In this document: piece by piece, positions 7,879 through 15,703 of the stretch | How the letters are laid out: each line of letters begins with the position of its first letter | Position numbering within the stretch: the first letter of the stretch is position 1 | Assembly: GCF_016924645.1 (NCBI RefSeq) | Contig: NZ_JAFFJV010000015.1 | Coordinates: 1 to 64,000, forward strand | Origin: Rufibacter psychrotolerans | GTDB taxonomy: Bacteria > Bacteroidota > Bacteroidia > Cytophagales > Hymenobacteraceae | Direction of reading: 5' to 3' | DNA length: 64,000 bases | Notes under the pieces: model-generated | Told to the model about the DNA's origin: nothing | What the model saw: the letters and a program-made list of their open reading frames with translations, nothing else | Databases searched by the model: none | Position numbers and translations under genes: made by a program

Positions 7879-8196
7879 TCAGCTAAATGCCAGCACCAGA
7901 ATCACCAGCAGGGTGGGCAGCGACAGGTAAAACCAGAAAAGCACATGCCGGCGGTAGGCCCGGGGCACCTGCGAACTGGCCAGCAACAGCGCCGACACCA
8001 ACACCCCCATGTAAATCAGGATGAAGTACATGACCTTGTTCCAGTTGCGCACAATACTGCCGCCCCGTTCCTCCACCTCGGGGTCGGTGGGCACCAGCCA
8101 GGTGACCAGCCCGTAATAGACCGCCACCTCCAGGGCCAGGAACACCACGGCCCCAATAAAAATGGCCAACCCGGTATCATTTTTCTTCTGCATCAT
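7879..8196 (-). CDS. Small three-helix membrane protein, unknown function
   Basis: A 105-residue inner-membrane protein. Three hydrophobic segments are visible: about 9-35 (LAIFIGAVVFLALEVAVYYG), 53-72 (VMYFILIYMGVLVSALLLA) and 84-104 (VLFWFYLSLPTLLVILVLAF). The charged loop PTDPEVEERGG separates the first two. No family is recognised. The stop codon overlaps the region just upstream of the next minus-strand gene's promoter. It is called real because of its clean membrane pattern and the absence of a competing frame. Confidence 0.65.
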   Translation of the reverse strand: MMQKKNDTGLAIFIGAVVFLALEVAVYYGLVTWLVPTDPEVEERGGSIVRNWNKVMYFILIYMGVLVSALLLASSQVPRAYRRHVLFWFYLSLPTLLVILVLAFS

Positions 8197-8253
8197 GGTT
8201 CACCTCAAGAAAACGTGGCGTAAATCTTTGCAGAAATTTCGGGCTTTTTTCCT

Positions 8254-8288
8254 GTTTTCGGCCCATTTTTGTAAAAACTGATTGAAAC
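8254..8288. repeat. 36-bp palindromic repeat, copy 5 (degenerate)
   Basis: GTTTTCGGCCCATTTTTG on the left, then AAAAACTGATTGAAAC. The length is 35 bp and pairing is poor. It lies in the divergent gap 8197-8355. Confidence 0.55.
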
Positions 8289-8355
8289 ACGTAGTAAGAA
8301 TTTCTGGGCCATTGACGTTCTACGGTAGCGTTGCGAGAGTGGCTTCGTTCAGTAT

Positions 8356-8730
8356 ATGAGTGCAAATCAAGTAGATAAGGAGTTGAAAGCGGTGGTAGCC
8401 ACCTATGAGGGTTTCCTGAAGCACACCGAGTTCAGGGAGATTGCCGAGGGCAGCCTGGCCCTGATTCAGCAGAGCGGGTATTCCAAGATTTTGGTAGACA
8501 CCCGCCAGACCCGGATTATCCAGAAAGAAAGCCAGCAGTGGATAGACCGCGATTGGTTTCCCCGGGCCACCAAAGCGGGGGTCAGGCACATGGCCTTTCT
8601 CACCCCGGCCGATTACTTCGGGAAGGTGAGCGTGGAGGCCACCAATCAGCCCGCCATCCGGAAGGGCGACATCACCATCCAGTACTTTACCAACATGGCG
8701 AGCGCCAGGCGGTGGCTCCAGGCCCAGTAA
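8356..8730 (+). CDS. SpoIIAA/STAS-like domain protein
   Basis: A 124-residue soluble protein. The alternating pattern, with a strand (SKILVDTRQTR), helices and a C-terminal MASARRWLQAQ helix, matches the small SpoIIAA-like/STAS-like fold found in many Bacteroidota hypothetical proteins. No catalytic motif is seen. The 144-residue protein at 49988-50422 shares the layout (WLFDIRSRGP in the same place, a C-terminal TETEALHWLKT helix). The two look like distant paralogues. A role in protein-protein signalling is possible by analogy only. Confidence 0.6.
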   Translation: MSANQVDKELKAVVATYEGFLKHTEFREIAEGSLALIQQSGYSKILVDTRQTRIIQKESQQWIDRDWFPRATKAGVRHMAFLTPADYFGKVSVEATNQPAIRKGDITIQYFTNMASARRWLQAQ

Positions 8731-8749
8731 CAGCAGGAGAACGTTCTCA

Positions 8750-8809
8750 AACCCATAAAAGGAAAGGGGCTGCAGATGCGCATCTGCAGCCCCTTTCCTT
8801 TTATGGGTT
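8750..8809. terminator. 60-bp perfect palindrome between convergent genes
   Basis: Two 30-bp arms meet with no loop (centre GATGC|GCATC at 8779/8780). The outer part is AACCCATAAAAGGAAAGGGG. It lies between the stops at 8730 and 8850 and would terminate transcription from either side. Confidence 0.85.
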
Positions 8810-8845
8810 GTTTTAGGCCTGTTTCCAGAAAACCCGGCCCGAAAC
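8810..8845. repeat. 36-bp palindromic repeat, copy 6
   Basis: GTTTTAGGCCTGTTTCC, AG, AAAACCCGGCCCGAAAC. It directly abuts the 60-bp palindrome and ends 4 bp before the PfkB kinase stop codon. Confidence 0.9.
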
Positions 8846-8849
8846 GGTT

Positions 8850-9773
8850 TTAAACATTCTGCGGTTGAAAATTCACCAGCTTCACAAACTCCAGCACGCG
8901 GCTTACCACCTCGTCGGGCTGAAGATCCACCAGGCGCTCGGTCCCGAACTGCTCTACGCAGAAAGACGCCATGGCCGAACCGTGGATCACGGCGCGCTTC
9001 ATGTTCTCAAAGCTGATATCATCTGTTGAGGCCAGGTAACCAATGAACCCACCGGCAAAGGTGTCGCCGGCTCCGGTTGGGTCAAACACCTCCTCTAGCG
9101 GCAAAGCTGGCGCGAAGAACACCTCTTCCCCGTGGAACAACAGGGCACCGTGCTCGCCTTTCTTGATGATAAGGTATTTAGGGCCCATGCCCATGATCTT
9201 CTTGGCGGCTTTCACCAAAGAGTACTCGCCGCTCAGTTGGCGGGCTTCCTCGTCGTTGATGCTCAATACATCCACCATACCAATGGTCTGGATCAAATCT
9301 TCCAGCGCGATGTCCATCCAGAAGTTCATGGTGTCCATCACGATCAGTTTAGGACGGTTTTTCAGGCGCTCAATCACCTGGCGCTGTACCTGCGGAGCCA
9401 GGTTGCCCAGCATCAGGTATTTGCAGTCCTGGTAGCTCTCGGGGATAATCGGGTCGAAATCAGCCAGCACGTTCAGTTCCGTAGCCAGCGTCTCGCGGCT
9501 GTTCATGTCGTTGAAGTAGCGGCCCGACCAGAAGAACGATTTCTCATTCTCTTTGATCTGCAGCCCGTCTGTGTTGATGCCTTTGCGCTGCATCATTTCA
9601 ATGTCTGACTTCAGGAAATCGCCTCCCACCACGCTCACCAGGTTTACCGGCTGCACAAAGTTGGAAGCTGACAAGGCAATGAACGTTCCGGCTCCGCCGA
9701 TGATTTTGTCCCGTTTCCCGAACGGAGTTTCCAGCGCATCAAACGCCACCGACCCGATTACTAATAGACTCAT
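8850..9773 (-). CDS. PfkB family carbohydrate/nucleoside kinase
   Basis: A 307-residue ribokinase-fold kinase that phosphorylates a sugar or nucleoside hydroxyl using ATP. The N-terminal GGAGTFIAL glycine motif and the C-terminal DPTGAGDTFAGGF signature with the catalytic Asp are both intact. The start MSLLVIGSVAFD (9773) is preferred over an ATG 15 codons upstream because the family begins directly with the first strand. The substrate cannot be read from the sequence; adenosine-kinase-like Bacteroidota members are close in appearance. A heptamer array starts 25 bp upstream of the ATG. Confidence 0.88.
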   Translation of the reverse strand: MSLLVIGSVAFDALETPFGKRDKIIGGAGTFIALSASNFVQPVNLVSVVGGDFLKSDIEMMQRKGINTDGLQIKENEKSFFWSGRYFNDMNSRETLATELNVLADFDPIIPESYQDCKYLMLGNLAPQVQRQVIERLKNRPKLIVMDTMNFWMDIALEDLIQTIGMVDVLSINDEEARQLSGEYSLVKAAKKIMGMGPKYLIIKKGEHGALLFHGEEVFFAPALPLEEVFDPTGAGDTFAGGFIGYLASTDDISFENMKRAVIHGSAMASFCVEQFGTERLVDLQPDEVVSRVLEFVKLVNFQPQNV

Positions 9774-9797
9774 GTGTTTTACAGTTATGCGGTACCC

Positions 9798-9825
9798 GTA
9801 GCAAGTAGCAGGTATCACGTAGCAA
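9798..9825. repeat. Heptamer array 2 (GTAGCAA type x4)
   Basis: Units GTAGCAA, GTAGCAG, GTATCAC and GTAGCAA. It forms an inverted pair with the array at 9905-9932. Confidence 0.75.
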
Positions 9826-9904
9826 GATTGTTTTAAAATCTGGTAAGCTTAAAAACCGGCAAAAGCAATCATCCTTTGCAAGCCTCATTCTCAGAACAAT
9901 AGTC

Positions 9905-9932
9905 CTGATACGAGATACTTGCTACCTGATAC
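9905..9932. repeat. Heptamer array 3 (CTGATAC type x4)
   Basis: Units CTGATAC, GAGATAC, TTGCTAC and CTGATAC. On the other strand they read GTATCAG and GTAGCAA, so this is array 2 inverted, 80 bp away. Confidence 0.75.
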
Positions 9933-9950
9933 GCTTTCGCCCGAAAACAA

Positions 9951-9980
9951 AAAAAGCCCCTGACGAATCAGGAGCTTTTT
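9951..9980 (-). terminator. Terminator of tRNA-His
   Basis: AAAAAGCCCCTGA/TCAGGAGCTTTTT with loop CGAA and one mismatch; starts immediately 3' of the tRNA on the minus strand. Confidence 0.8.
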
Positions 9981-9982
9981 GG

Positions 9983-10056
9983 GGTGGCCGATGGGGTTCG
10001 AACCCACGACTTCCAGAATCACAATCTGGTGCTCTAACCAGCTGAACTACGGCCAC
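9983..10056 (-). tRNA. tRNA-His (anticodon GTG)
   Basis: The minus strand folds into a complete cloverleaf: acceptor GTGGCCG/CGGCCAC, a D-arm with AGCTGGTTAGAGC, anticodon stem CCAGA/TCTGG around loop TTGTGAT (anticodon GTG), and a T-arm with GGTTCGAACCC. The base before the acceptor (10057) reads G, the extra G-1 expected of tRNA-His. The discriminator is C, followed by CCA, which may be encoded or may just be the start of the terminator. Confidence 0.97.
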
Positions 10057-10137
10057 CGTGTAATTGGATAGCAAAAGTAGTGGGTTAGGTTATTCAACGC
10101 AAGTTTCTACCGCTAATTTTCTTCAAAAATTTTCCCT

Positions 10138-11478
10138 CTAGCGGCTAAACAACACGCGCTCACCCTGTTTACTCTCATCAAATTGTCCGTTCTGGTAAGC
10201 CAAGTGCCCGGAAACAATGGTGTGCGTCACTACGCCCGGCAGGGTTTCGCCTTCCAGCGGTGACCAGCCGCACTTGTACAACACGCTCTCTCTGGTCACG
10301 GTTTGGCTTTGTTCTAAGTCTACCAACACCAGATCGGCCCAGTAACCTTCCCGGATGAAGCCGCGCTTTTCTACCTGGAAGCAGATGGCCGGGGCGTGAC
10401 TCATTTTCTCCACTACCCGCTCCAAAGAAATCTTGCCTTGTTGGTAGAAGGCCAGCATCACCTGCAAGGAATGTTGTACCAGCGGCAAGCCAGACGGTGT
10501 TCCTTTATAAGTGGAAGACTGCTTTTCTTCCCAGGTATGCGGTGCATGGTCGGTAGCAATGATGTCCAATCTATTATCCAGCAAACCCTGGAACAGCGCC
10601 TGCTTGTGGCGGGCTTCTTTAATGGCGGGGTTACATTTAATCTGCGCACCCAAGGTCTCGTACTGAGCAGCATCGAACCATAAATGATGCACGCAGACCT
10701 CGGCAGTGATGCGTTTCTGCTCCAGTGGAATGTCATTACGGAACAAGGCGAGTTCTTCTTCCGTGGAAATGTGCAGGATGTGCAGGCGGGTGTTGTGCTT
10801 TTTGGCCAGTTCAATGGCCATGCTGGAAGATCTGTAGCAGGCTTCCACGCTCCTGATCACCGGGTGGGCGCTTACGGGAATGTTCTCTTCGCCGTACTGT
10901 TCTATAGCCCGTTGCATGTTGGCTCTGATGGTAGCCTCATCCTCGCAGTGCGTGGCAATGAGCATGGGTGATTTCTGGAAGATTTCTTCCAGTGTCTGCA
11001 CATTGTCTACCAGCATATTTCCGGTGCTGGAACCCATGAACAGCTTAATGCCGCAAACGGTACGCGGATCGGTCTTCAGAATCTCCTCCAGGTTGTCGTT
11101 GGTACCGCCCATGAAGAAGGAGTAATTGGCCAGTGATTTCTGCGCGGCCGTGTCATACTTCTCCTGCAACAGCTCCTGCGTGGTAGCATTGGGCACCGTG
11201 TTGGGCATCTCCATGAAGGTGGTCACGCCGCCGGCTACGGCAGCTCTGGGTTCAGAATACAGATCTGCCTTGTATGTGAGGCCCGGGTCGCGGAAGTGGA
11301 CCTGGTCGTCAATGACGCCGGGCAGCAGGTACTGGCCTCTGGCGTCTATCACGGTGTCGGCAATTGCGTTGAGGTTTTGCCCGATGGCGTGGATGTATCC
11401 GTCTTTCACCAGCACATCGGCCGCTTGGATTTGCCCTTCGTTTACCAGTTGGGCGTTTTTGATCAGGATGCTGTTCAT
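10138..11478 (-). CDS. pyrC: Dihydroorotase
   Basis: A 446-residue amidohydrolase of the long dihydroorotase/allantoinase type, which closes N-carbamoylaspartate to dihydroorotate in pyrimidine synthesis. Metal-site elements are visible: GIKLFMG with the carboxylatable Lys, ATHCED, HILHIST and ATDHAPHT with the catalytic Asp. The first motif reads GVIDDQVHFRDPG, so the usual first His of H-x-H is Gln. As I recall, DDQVH is normal for Bacteroidota dihydroorotases, so I do not read it as inactivation. The gene stands alone. The uracil salvage gene upp lies 2.5 kb away. Confidence 0.93.
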   Translation of the reverse strand: MNSILIKNAQLVNEGQIQAADVLVKDGYIHAIGQNLNAIADTVIDARGQYLLPGVIDDQVHFRDPGLTYKADLYSEPRAAVAGGVTTFMEMPNTVPNATTQELLQEKYDTAAQKSLANYSFFMGGTNDNLEEILKTDPRTVCGIKLFMGSSTGNMLVDNVQTLEEIFQKSPMLIATHCEDEATIRANMQRAIEQYGEENIPVSAHPVIRSVEACYRSSSMAIELAKKHNTRLHILHISTEEELALFRNDIPLEQKRITAEVCVHHLWFDAAQYETLGAQIKCNPAIKEARHKQALFQGLLDNRLDIIATDHAPHTWEEKQSSTYKGTPSGLPLVQHSLQVMLAFYQQGKISLERVVEKMSHAPAICFQVEKRGFIREGYWADLVLVDLEQSQTVTRESVLYKCGWSPLEGETLPGVVTHTIVSGHLAYQNGQFDESKQGERVLFSR

Positions 11479-11513
11479 GGGGCTAAGATAAAGCTGCCTC
11501 GGTTAAGTCTTGC

Positions 11514-11549
11514 GTTTCAAGCCTGTTTTTCTGAAAACCGGTTAGAAAC
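11514..11549. repeat. 36-bp palindromic repeat, copy 7
   Basis: GTTTCAAGCCTGTTTTT, CT, GAAAACCGGTTAGAAAC. It lies upstream of pyrC. Confidence 0.85.
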
Positions 11550-11561
11550 GGTGTTGGCAAA

Positions 11562-11732
11562 GACACTCGTAGAACCTGACGGACACTACGAGGTCTTTTG
11601 AGCATCCGCTGGCGCGAGCGTCCCGCTCGTGTCCGCACGCATTCCCGAATTTACTCTGCCAAGCACTAGTAGAAATCAGCAAAAGAAGGCACGAGCTAAA
11701 AGCTCGCGCCAGCGGTGGACCTCGTAGTGTCC
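11562..11732. repeat. Compound inverted repeat with GACCTCGTAGTGTCC arms
   Basis: GGACACTACGAGGTC (11581-11595) pairs exactly with 11718-11732. Inside it, CCGCTGGCGCGAGC (11606-11619) pairs with 11702-11715, and GCTCGTG with CACGAGC (11690-11696). A related GACACTCGTAG precedes the left arm at 11562. The outer arm belongs to the same family as the 33-bp elements at 41384, 42190, 47918 and 48363. No gene is seen in the 338-bp gap 11479-11816. Confidence 0.8.
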
Positions 11733-11747
11733 TTTAAAACCGCCCTT

Positions 11748-11783
11748 GCCTTGCGCCCGTTTTCACAAAGTCTGCCCAGAAAC
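11748..11783. repeat. 36-bp palindromic repeat, copy 8 (degenerate)
   Basis: GCCTTGCGCCCGTTTTC, AC, AAAGTCTGCCCAGAAAC. It ends 20 bp before the helicase promoter box. Confidence 0.6.
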
Positions 11784-11803
11784 GTAATCTAAAAGAGAAC
11801 CCG

Positions 11804-11811
11804 TACCTTTG
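11804..11811 (+). promoter_or_regulatory. -7 box TACCTTTG for the DEAD-box helicase
   Basis: Exact consensus ending 5 bp before the ATG, so the transcript would have almost no leader, a common Bacteroidota arrangement. Confidence 0.6.
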
Positions 11812-11816
11812 CGCTG

Positions 11817-13283
11817 ATGATAGACGAAGAAAACGAAAACCTGACAACTGAGCAGGACGAGCATATACCCGCCGAACCAACGGCAGAAAACGAAGCAGAC
11901 GAGGCAAAAGAAGCCGAAGAAAGCACTTCTACCCTTACGTTTGAGGACTTCAAACTGAACCGTCAGCTCCTGAATGCCATTGCCGAGCTGGGCTACGAGA
12001 AACCTACGCCCGTGCAGCAGCAGACCATTCCGCTGGCCCTGGCCGGGCATGATGTGATGGGCATCGCCCAGACCGGTACCGGCAAAACGGCGGCCTATGT
12101 ATTGCCGCTGCTCATGAAAGTAAAGTACGCCCAGGGCAAACACCCGCGGGCGCTGATCCTGGCTCCTACTCGTGAGCTAGTGCTGCAGATTGAAGAGAAC
12201 ATTCAGAAATTCAGCGCTTACCTAGACCTGCGTACCGTGGGCATTTACGGCGGCGTTGGGCCCAAATCGCAGATTGAGCGCATTCAGGCCGGCATTGATA
12301 TTCTGGTAGCCACGCCCGGTCGGCTCATGGACATATACCGCAAAGGCGAGTTGGTGTTGAAAGAGCTGAAGACGCTGGTGCTGGACGAGGCCGACAAGAT
12401 GATGGACATGGGCTTTATGCCGCAGATTCGGCAGATTCTGGAGATTATACCGCGTAAACGCCAAAACCTGCTGTTCTCGGCGACCATGCACGAGCGGGTG
12501 CACACGCTGTCTGAGGAGTTCCTGGAGTTTCCTATGGTAGTGGAGGTAACCCCGCAAGCCACGCCGGTAGAAACCGTGAGCCAGGTGCTGTACCAGGTGC
12601 CTAACCTGCGCACCAAGATCGCGCTGCTGGAGTACCTGTTCCAGGACAAAGAGACGTTTAACCGCGTCATGATCTTTACCCGCAGTAAAACCAACGCCGA
12701 CAACGTGAGCTCTTTCCTGGACCGTAAAGGCGAAGGCGGCGTACGCGTGGTGCACGGCAACAAGGGCCAGAACACCCGCATCAATGCCGTAGATGCCTTT
12801 AGGGAAGGTGAAGTGCGGTACTTAGTGGCCACTGATGTAGCATCGCGCGGAATAGATATTGTAGACGTAAGCCACGTGATCAACTTTGACGTGCCCATCA
12901 TTTACGAGGACTACGTACACCGCATCGGGCGGACAGGACGAGCCGAGAAAACCGGCGCTTCCATCACCTTCGCCAACGAGGCCGAGATGCACCACATCCA
13001 TCGCATTGAGAAGCTTATCAAAATGCAGATTCCACAAGAGCCGCTGCCCGCTGAAGTACAAGTCTATGACACTCCTTTTGACGAGCAGCAGGCCATTGCC
13101 CGGGAACTGGACGATCAGAAACGCAGAGAGAACCCTGATTTCAAAGGCGCGTTCCACGAGAAAAAATCCCGGGCACCTAGGGAGAACATCGGCAAAGGTG
13201 CCAAGGTGCGGGACGCCAAGAAGGCCGGCTGGAAGAAAACCAAGTCGGGTGGGGCCAGCAAACGCAAAAGCGGCCGGCGGTAA
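11817..13283 (+). CDS. DEAD-box ATP-dependent RNA helicase
   Basis: A 488-residue cytoplasmic RNA helicase of the RhlE/DeaD group. An acidic 35-residue leader is followed by the Q motif (PTPVQQQTIPLAL), Walker A AQTGTGKTA, PTRELVLQ, DEADKMMD (Walker B), SATM, the RecA2 ARGIDI-type segment and HRIGRTGR. The last 60 residues are Lys/Arg/Gly-rich and probably bind RNA non-specifically. The exact subfamily cannot be set; probable roles are ribosome assembly or RNA turnover. A short-leader TACCTTTG promoter precedes it and a strong hairpin follows. Confidence 0.95.
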   Translation: MIDEENENLTTEQDEHIPAEPTAENEADEAKEAEESTSTLTFEDFKLNRQLLNAIAELGYEKPTPVQQQTIPLALAGHDVMGIAQTGTGKTAAYVLPLLMKVKYAQGKHPRALILAPTRELVLQIEENIQKFSAYLDLRTVGIYGGVGPKSQIERIQAGIDILVATPGRLMDIYRKGELVLKELKTLVLDEADKMMDMGFMPQIRQILEIIPRKRQNLLFSATMHERVHTLSEEFLEFPMVVEVTPQATPVETVSQVLYQVPNLRTKIALLEYLFQDKETFNRVMIFTRSKTNADNVSSFLDRKGEGGVRVVHGNKGQNTRINAVDAFREGEVRYLVATDVASRGIDIVDVSHVINFDVPIIYEDYVHRIGRTGRAEKTGASITFANEAEMHHIHRIEKLIKMQIPQEPLPAEVQVYDTPFDEQQAIARELDDQKRRENPDFKGAFHEKKSRAPRENIGKGAKVRDAKKAGWKKTKSGGASKRKSGRR

Positions 13284-13308
13284 TGGTTGATTGTTGATCT
13301 CCTAATCT

Positions 13309-13344
13309 GTTTTCGGGCTGATTTCCTGAAAATACCCTTAAAAC
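13309..13344. repeat. 36-bp palindromic repeat, copy 9
   Basis: GTTTTCGGGCTGATTTC, CT, GAAAATACCCTTAAAAC. It starts 25 bp after the helicase stop and overlaps the first bases of the following terminator. Confidence 0.85.
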
Positions 13345-13383
13345 AAAAGAGCCGCATGGTAGATCATGCGGCTCTTTTGTTTT
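13340..13383. terminator. Bidirectional terminator
   Basis: Perfect 19-bp stem AAAACAAAAGAGCCGCATG with a 6-base loop, between convergent genes ending at 13283 and 13414. Confidence 0.9.
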
Positions 13384-13413
13384 ATCTGAAAAGCAATCAA
13401 CAAGCAGTAATGA

Positions 13414-13875
13414 CTACCGGTGCAGGAACTGCAATAGCGGCAGGTGGCTTAGTTTGAATAGGGTAAGTGTTACGGCAAAACCCCAGAAAACGGCGCTCCA
13501 GAGCATGTGCAGCACAATGCGGCTTTTGGAGACTCCTAACACAGTGGCCAATACCGTGCCTACAATGGGCGTGAACAGCACCGGCGTAAGGAAGGCGATG
13601 CCTGACATGCCAAACTTTTGCCATACCGAGACTATGCGGCGGTTCTTCTTGCTGAACTTGGGCTTGTTCCTGGTTCGTTGCCGGGCCACATAGTGGTCAT
13701 GTACCGCAGACCCGATGAGTGAGAACAGGCACACGCTGGTCATCATTCCGGCCACGGTAAGCCCTAGCGTAGCCCAGAAAGACACGCCCATGGTGAAGCC
13801 CACCAGGGGTCCGCCAAAGAACTTTACCGCACTTAGCAGATAAACCGAGAAGTATTTTAGAACTGCCGCAAACAT
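13414..13875 (-). CDS. Membrane protein resembling small multidrug export proteins
   Basis: A 153-residue integral membrane protein with hydrophobic stretches near 8-28, 33-55, 92-112 and 122-142. A basic cytoplasmic loop RQRTRNKPKFSKKNRR lies in the middle. The segment KFGMSGIAFLTPVLFTPIVG resembles the KFG-x-x-G-I-A-x-L-P motif of the Sm_multidrug_ex (PF06695) proteins, whose substrate is unknown despite the name. The resemblance is weak and I did not verify it. A TAAGTTTG promoter box lies 30 bp upstream. Confidence 0.6.
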   Translation of the reverse strand: MFAAVLKYFSVYLLSAVKFFGGPLVGFTMGVSFWATLGLTVAGMMTSVCLFSLIGSAVHDHYVARQRTRNKPKFSKKNRRIVSVWQKFGMSGIAFLTPVLFTPIVGTVLATVLGVSKSRIVLHMLWSAVFWGFAVTLTLFKLSHLPLLQFLHR

Positions 13876-13904
13876 ACAGTCTTACAGAAGATTAGCTTTT
13901 ACCA

Positions 13905-13912
13905 CAAACTTA
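13905..13912 (-). promoter_or_regulatory. -7 box TAAGTTTG
   Basis: Exact TAnnTTTG on the minus strand, about 30 bp upstream of the 153-residue membrane protein. Confidence 0.5.
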
Positions 13913-14034
13913 CCAGATTTATACCTGACAGGCCCACCGACCACCTGTAACGGGCCCGCTACCCTAAATATACAATATTAACGAAGCGCAGGTAAAATTT
14001 CTTTGCTCAAAGAAAGATACTGCTTGCACTTTAG

Positions 14035-14688
14035 CTATTTCTTGGACCCGAAGGCCAGATCGCCGGCATCGCCCAGGCCAGGCACAATGTAGGCCTGCTC
14101 GTTCAGTTGCTCATCCAGGGCGCCCAACCACAGATCGGCCTCGGGGATGTGCTCCTGCACATGGGCTACCCCCTCGGGGCTGGCAATGATGGCGGCAATG
14201 ATGATTCGCTTGGGCGTCCCGAACCGCAGCATGTCTTTATAGGTGAGCACCAATGACTTTCCGGTGGCCAGCATGGGGTCTACCAAGATCAGGATCTTGT
14301 CTTCCAGGTGCGGCGTGGCCATGTAATCCAGGTGTACCGACAGTTGGCGGGCCCCTTCTACCCTATAAGCTCCCACAAAAGCGCAGGTAGCCCGGTCAAA
14401 GTAGTTAAGGAAGCCCTGGTGAAACGGCAAACCCGCCCGCAGCACGGTGGCAAGTACCGGAAACTCTTCCAACAGGGTTTGCTGGGTCTGGGCCAGCGGG
14501 GTCTGGATAGTCTGCTCCTTGTAGGGCAGCGTTTCAGAGATCTTGTAGGCCATCACCTCGCCCAGGCGCTCCAGGTTCCTGCGGAACCGCAGACTGTCTT
14601 TCTGCACCGTCACATCCCGTAACTCAGCAATAAAATGATTGGCTAACGAAGGCGTTTGGCTAAGGATATGAAGGCGGTTATGATCCAT
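14035..14688 (-). CDS. upp: Uracil phosphoribosyltransferase
   Basis: A 217-residue cytoplasmic salvage enzyme making UMP from uracil and PRPP. The PRPP-binding loop LVDPMLATGKSLV is present near residues 136-148. HILSQTPSLANHF at the start and the C-terminal YIVPGLGDAGDLAFG, which binds uracil, are both diagnostic. Its first 46 bases overlap the end of the upstream acetyltransferase gene on the same strand, so translation may be coupled; a start a few codons later would not remove the overlap. Confidence 0.96.
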   Translation of the reverse strand: MDHNRLHILSQTPSLANHFIAELRDVTVQKDSLRFRRNLERLGEVMAYKISETLPYKEQTIQTPLAQTQQTLLEEFPVLATVLRAGLPFHQGFLNYFDRATCAFVGAYRVEGARQLSVHLDYMATPHLEDKILILVDPMLATGKSLVLTYKDMLRFGTPKRIIIAAIIASPEGVAHVQEHIPEADLWLGALDEQLNEQAYIVPGLGDAGDLAFGSKK

Positions 14689-15599
14689 GCGGGGAAAAAG
14701 CGTTTAGGTTGCGTGCTTAAAGATACGTAGGGGACCGGCTGCGCACCAAAACCGGCGTAAAAATTCGCCACGCCCGGCACCTCGCTGCCCTCAAAGTCGA
14801 AGGTTTTGCCGGAGCCGGCCTCCCGCTGTAGCAGGTGGTCCAGCAGGAACGCCATGGCGCTGGCGGCGCGGCCCTCTTCTGAGCTGGCCCCAAACAAAAA
14901 CGTGACCCGGTGCGGGGTGCACAGGAGAAACGCCCCGCACAGCAACTTATTTTGCCGGCGCACCTCCCACACCTGCCCAACTCCCCGCTGCGCAGCACGC
15001 TGGTACAGTTGCTCTAGCGTCTGGTAATGCCGCGGCTTCAACTCGGTTAGTTCCTGGCCTTTGGTACTGCGGAACAGACTGACCAATGGCTCTATAGAGG
15101 AAACTACTTGTACTTCCAGCGGCGTTTTGGCGGCCTTTTTCAGGTTTCGCCTCAGATTGGTGGAGTAGTGCTGCTCTAAAGCCGGGTAACCAGGCTCCAG
15201 CGACAATTCATAGTTGGGCCTCAGCCGATGGTTCCAGGGGGCTCCGAGGGTAATCTCCCGCACGTTGGGCAGTTGGTACTGCACCTGTCCGAACAAGCCT
15301 GGCAGCAAGGCCAGGTAAGCATTGGGGTCGGTTTCTTTGCTCTGCGGCGTCACCACCAAACCCAGTTGCTGCGTGAACAAGGGTTGGTACACCCTTTTTT
15401 GCCCCAGCAGGCTGCGCACCGGCAGCGGAAACAGAGAGACGTACTCCTCGCCCTGCAACTCCACCAGCGCTTCCCAGGCTCCGCCGCACACCACGTCCAG
15501 GTACCAGGCGTGCACATACACCAGGGGCTGGTGGGCCCGTGCTAAGCAAGCCTCCCAACGCTCTGGACTAATCTCCTGATGGCGCAGCAACTTTATCAT
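14643..15599 (-). CDS. GNAT/FemAB-like acetyltransferase
   Basis: A 318-residue soluble protein resembling the Acetyltransf_6 (FemAB-like, double GNAT) proteins seen near cell-envelope genes. Supporting features are the LRRNLKKAAK helix near 170, the LCGAFLLCTPHRVTFLFGAS strand pair, and the C-terminal TFDFEGSEVPGVANFYAGFGA, which is typical. The start at 15599 (MIKLLRHQEIS) is chosen because the frame further upstream carries a palindromic repeat at 15668-15703 and has no family-like sequence. The acceptor substrate is unknown. Confidence 0.8.
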   Translation of the reverse strand: MIKLLRHQEISPERWEACLARAHQPLVYVHAWYLDVVCGGAWEALVELQGEEYVSLFPLPVRSLLGQKRVYQPLFTQQLGLVVTPQSKETDPNAYLALLPGLFGQVQYQLPNVREITLGAPWNHRLRPNYELSLEPGYPALEQHYSTNLRRNLKKAAKTPLEVQVVSSIEPLVSLFRSTKGQELTELKPRHYQTLEQLYQRAAQRGVGQVWEVRRQNKLLCGAFLLCTPHRVTFLFGASSEEGRAASAMAFLLDHLLQREAGSGKTFDFEGSEVPGVANFYAGFGAQPVPYVSLSTQPKRFFPAWIITAFISLAKRLR

Positions 15600-15667
15600 G
15601 ACAGGGCAAGATACGGGTTTATGGGCAGAGTGCGGGGCAGTCTGCCCCTTAGCCCTGCTGGCAGGTT

Positions 15668-15703
15668 GTTTTGGGCCCCGTTTGAGGAAAGTAGGCCCGA
15701 AAC
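15668..15703. repeat. 36-bp palindromic repeat, copy 10
   Basis: GTTTTGGGCCCCGTTTG, AG, GAAAGTAGGCCCGAAAC. It lies in the divergent gap between the acetyltransferase and the Wzi-like gene. Confidence 0.9.

Noticed and set aside
9980..9982. Encoded CCA end of tRNA-His
   Set aside because: The bases read CCA, but they merge with the terminator's stem, so encoding may be accidental; not annotated as a separate feature.
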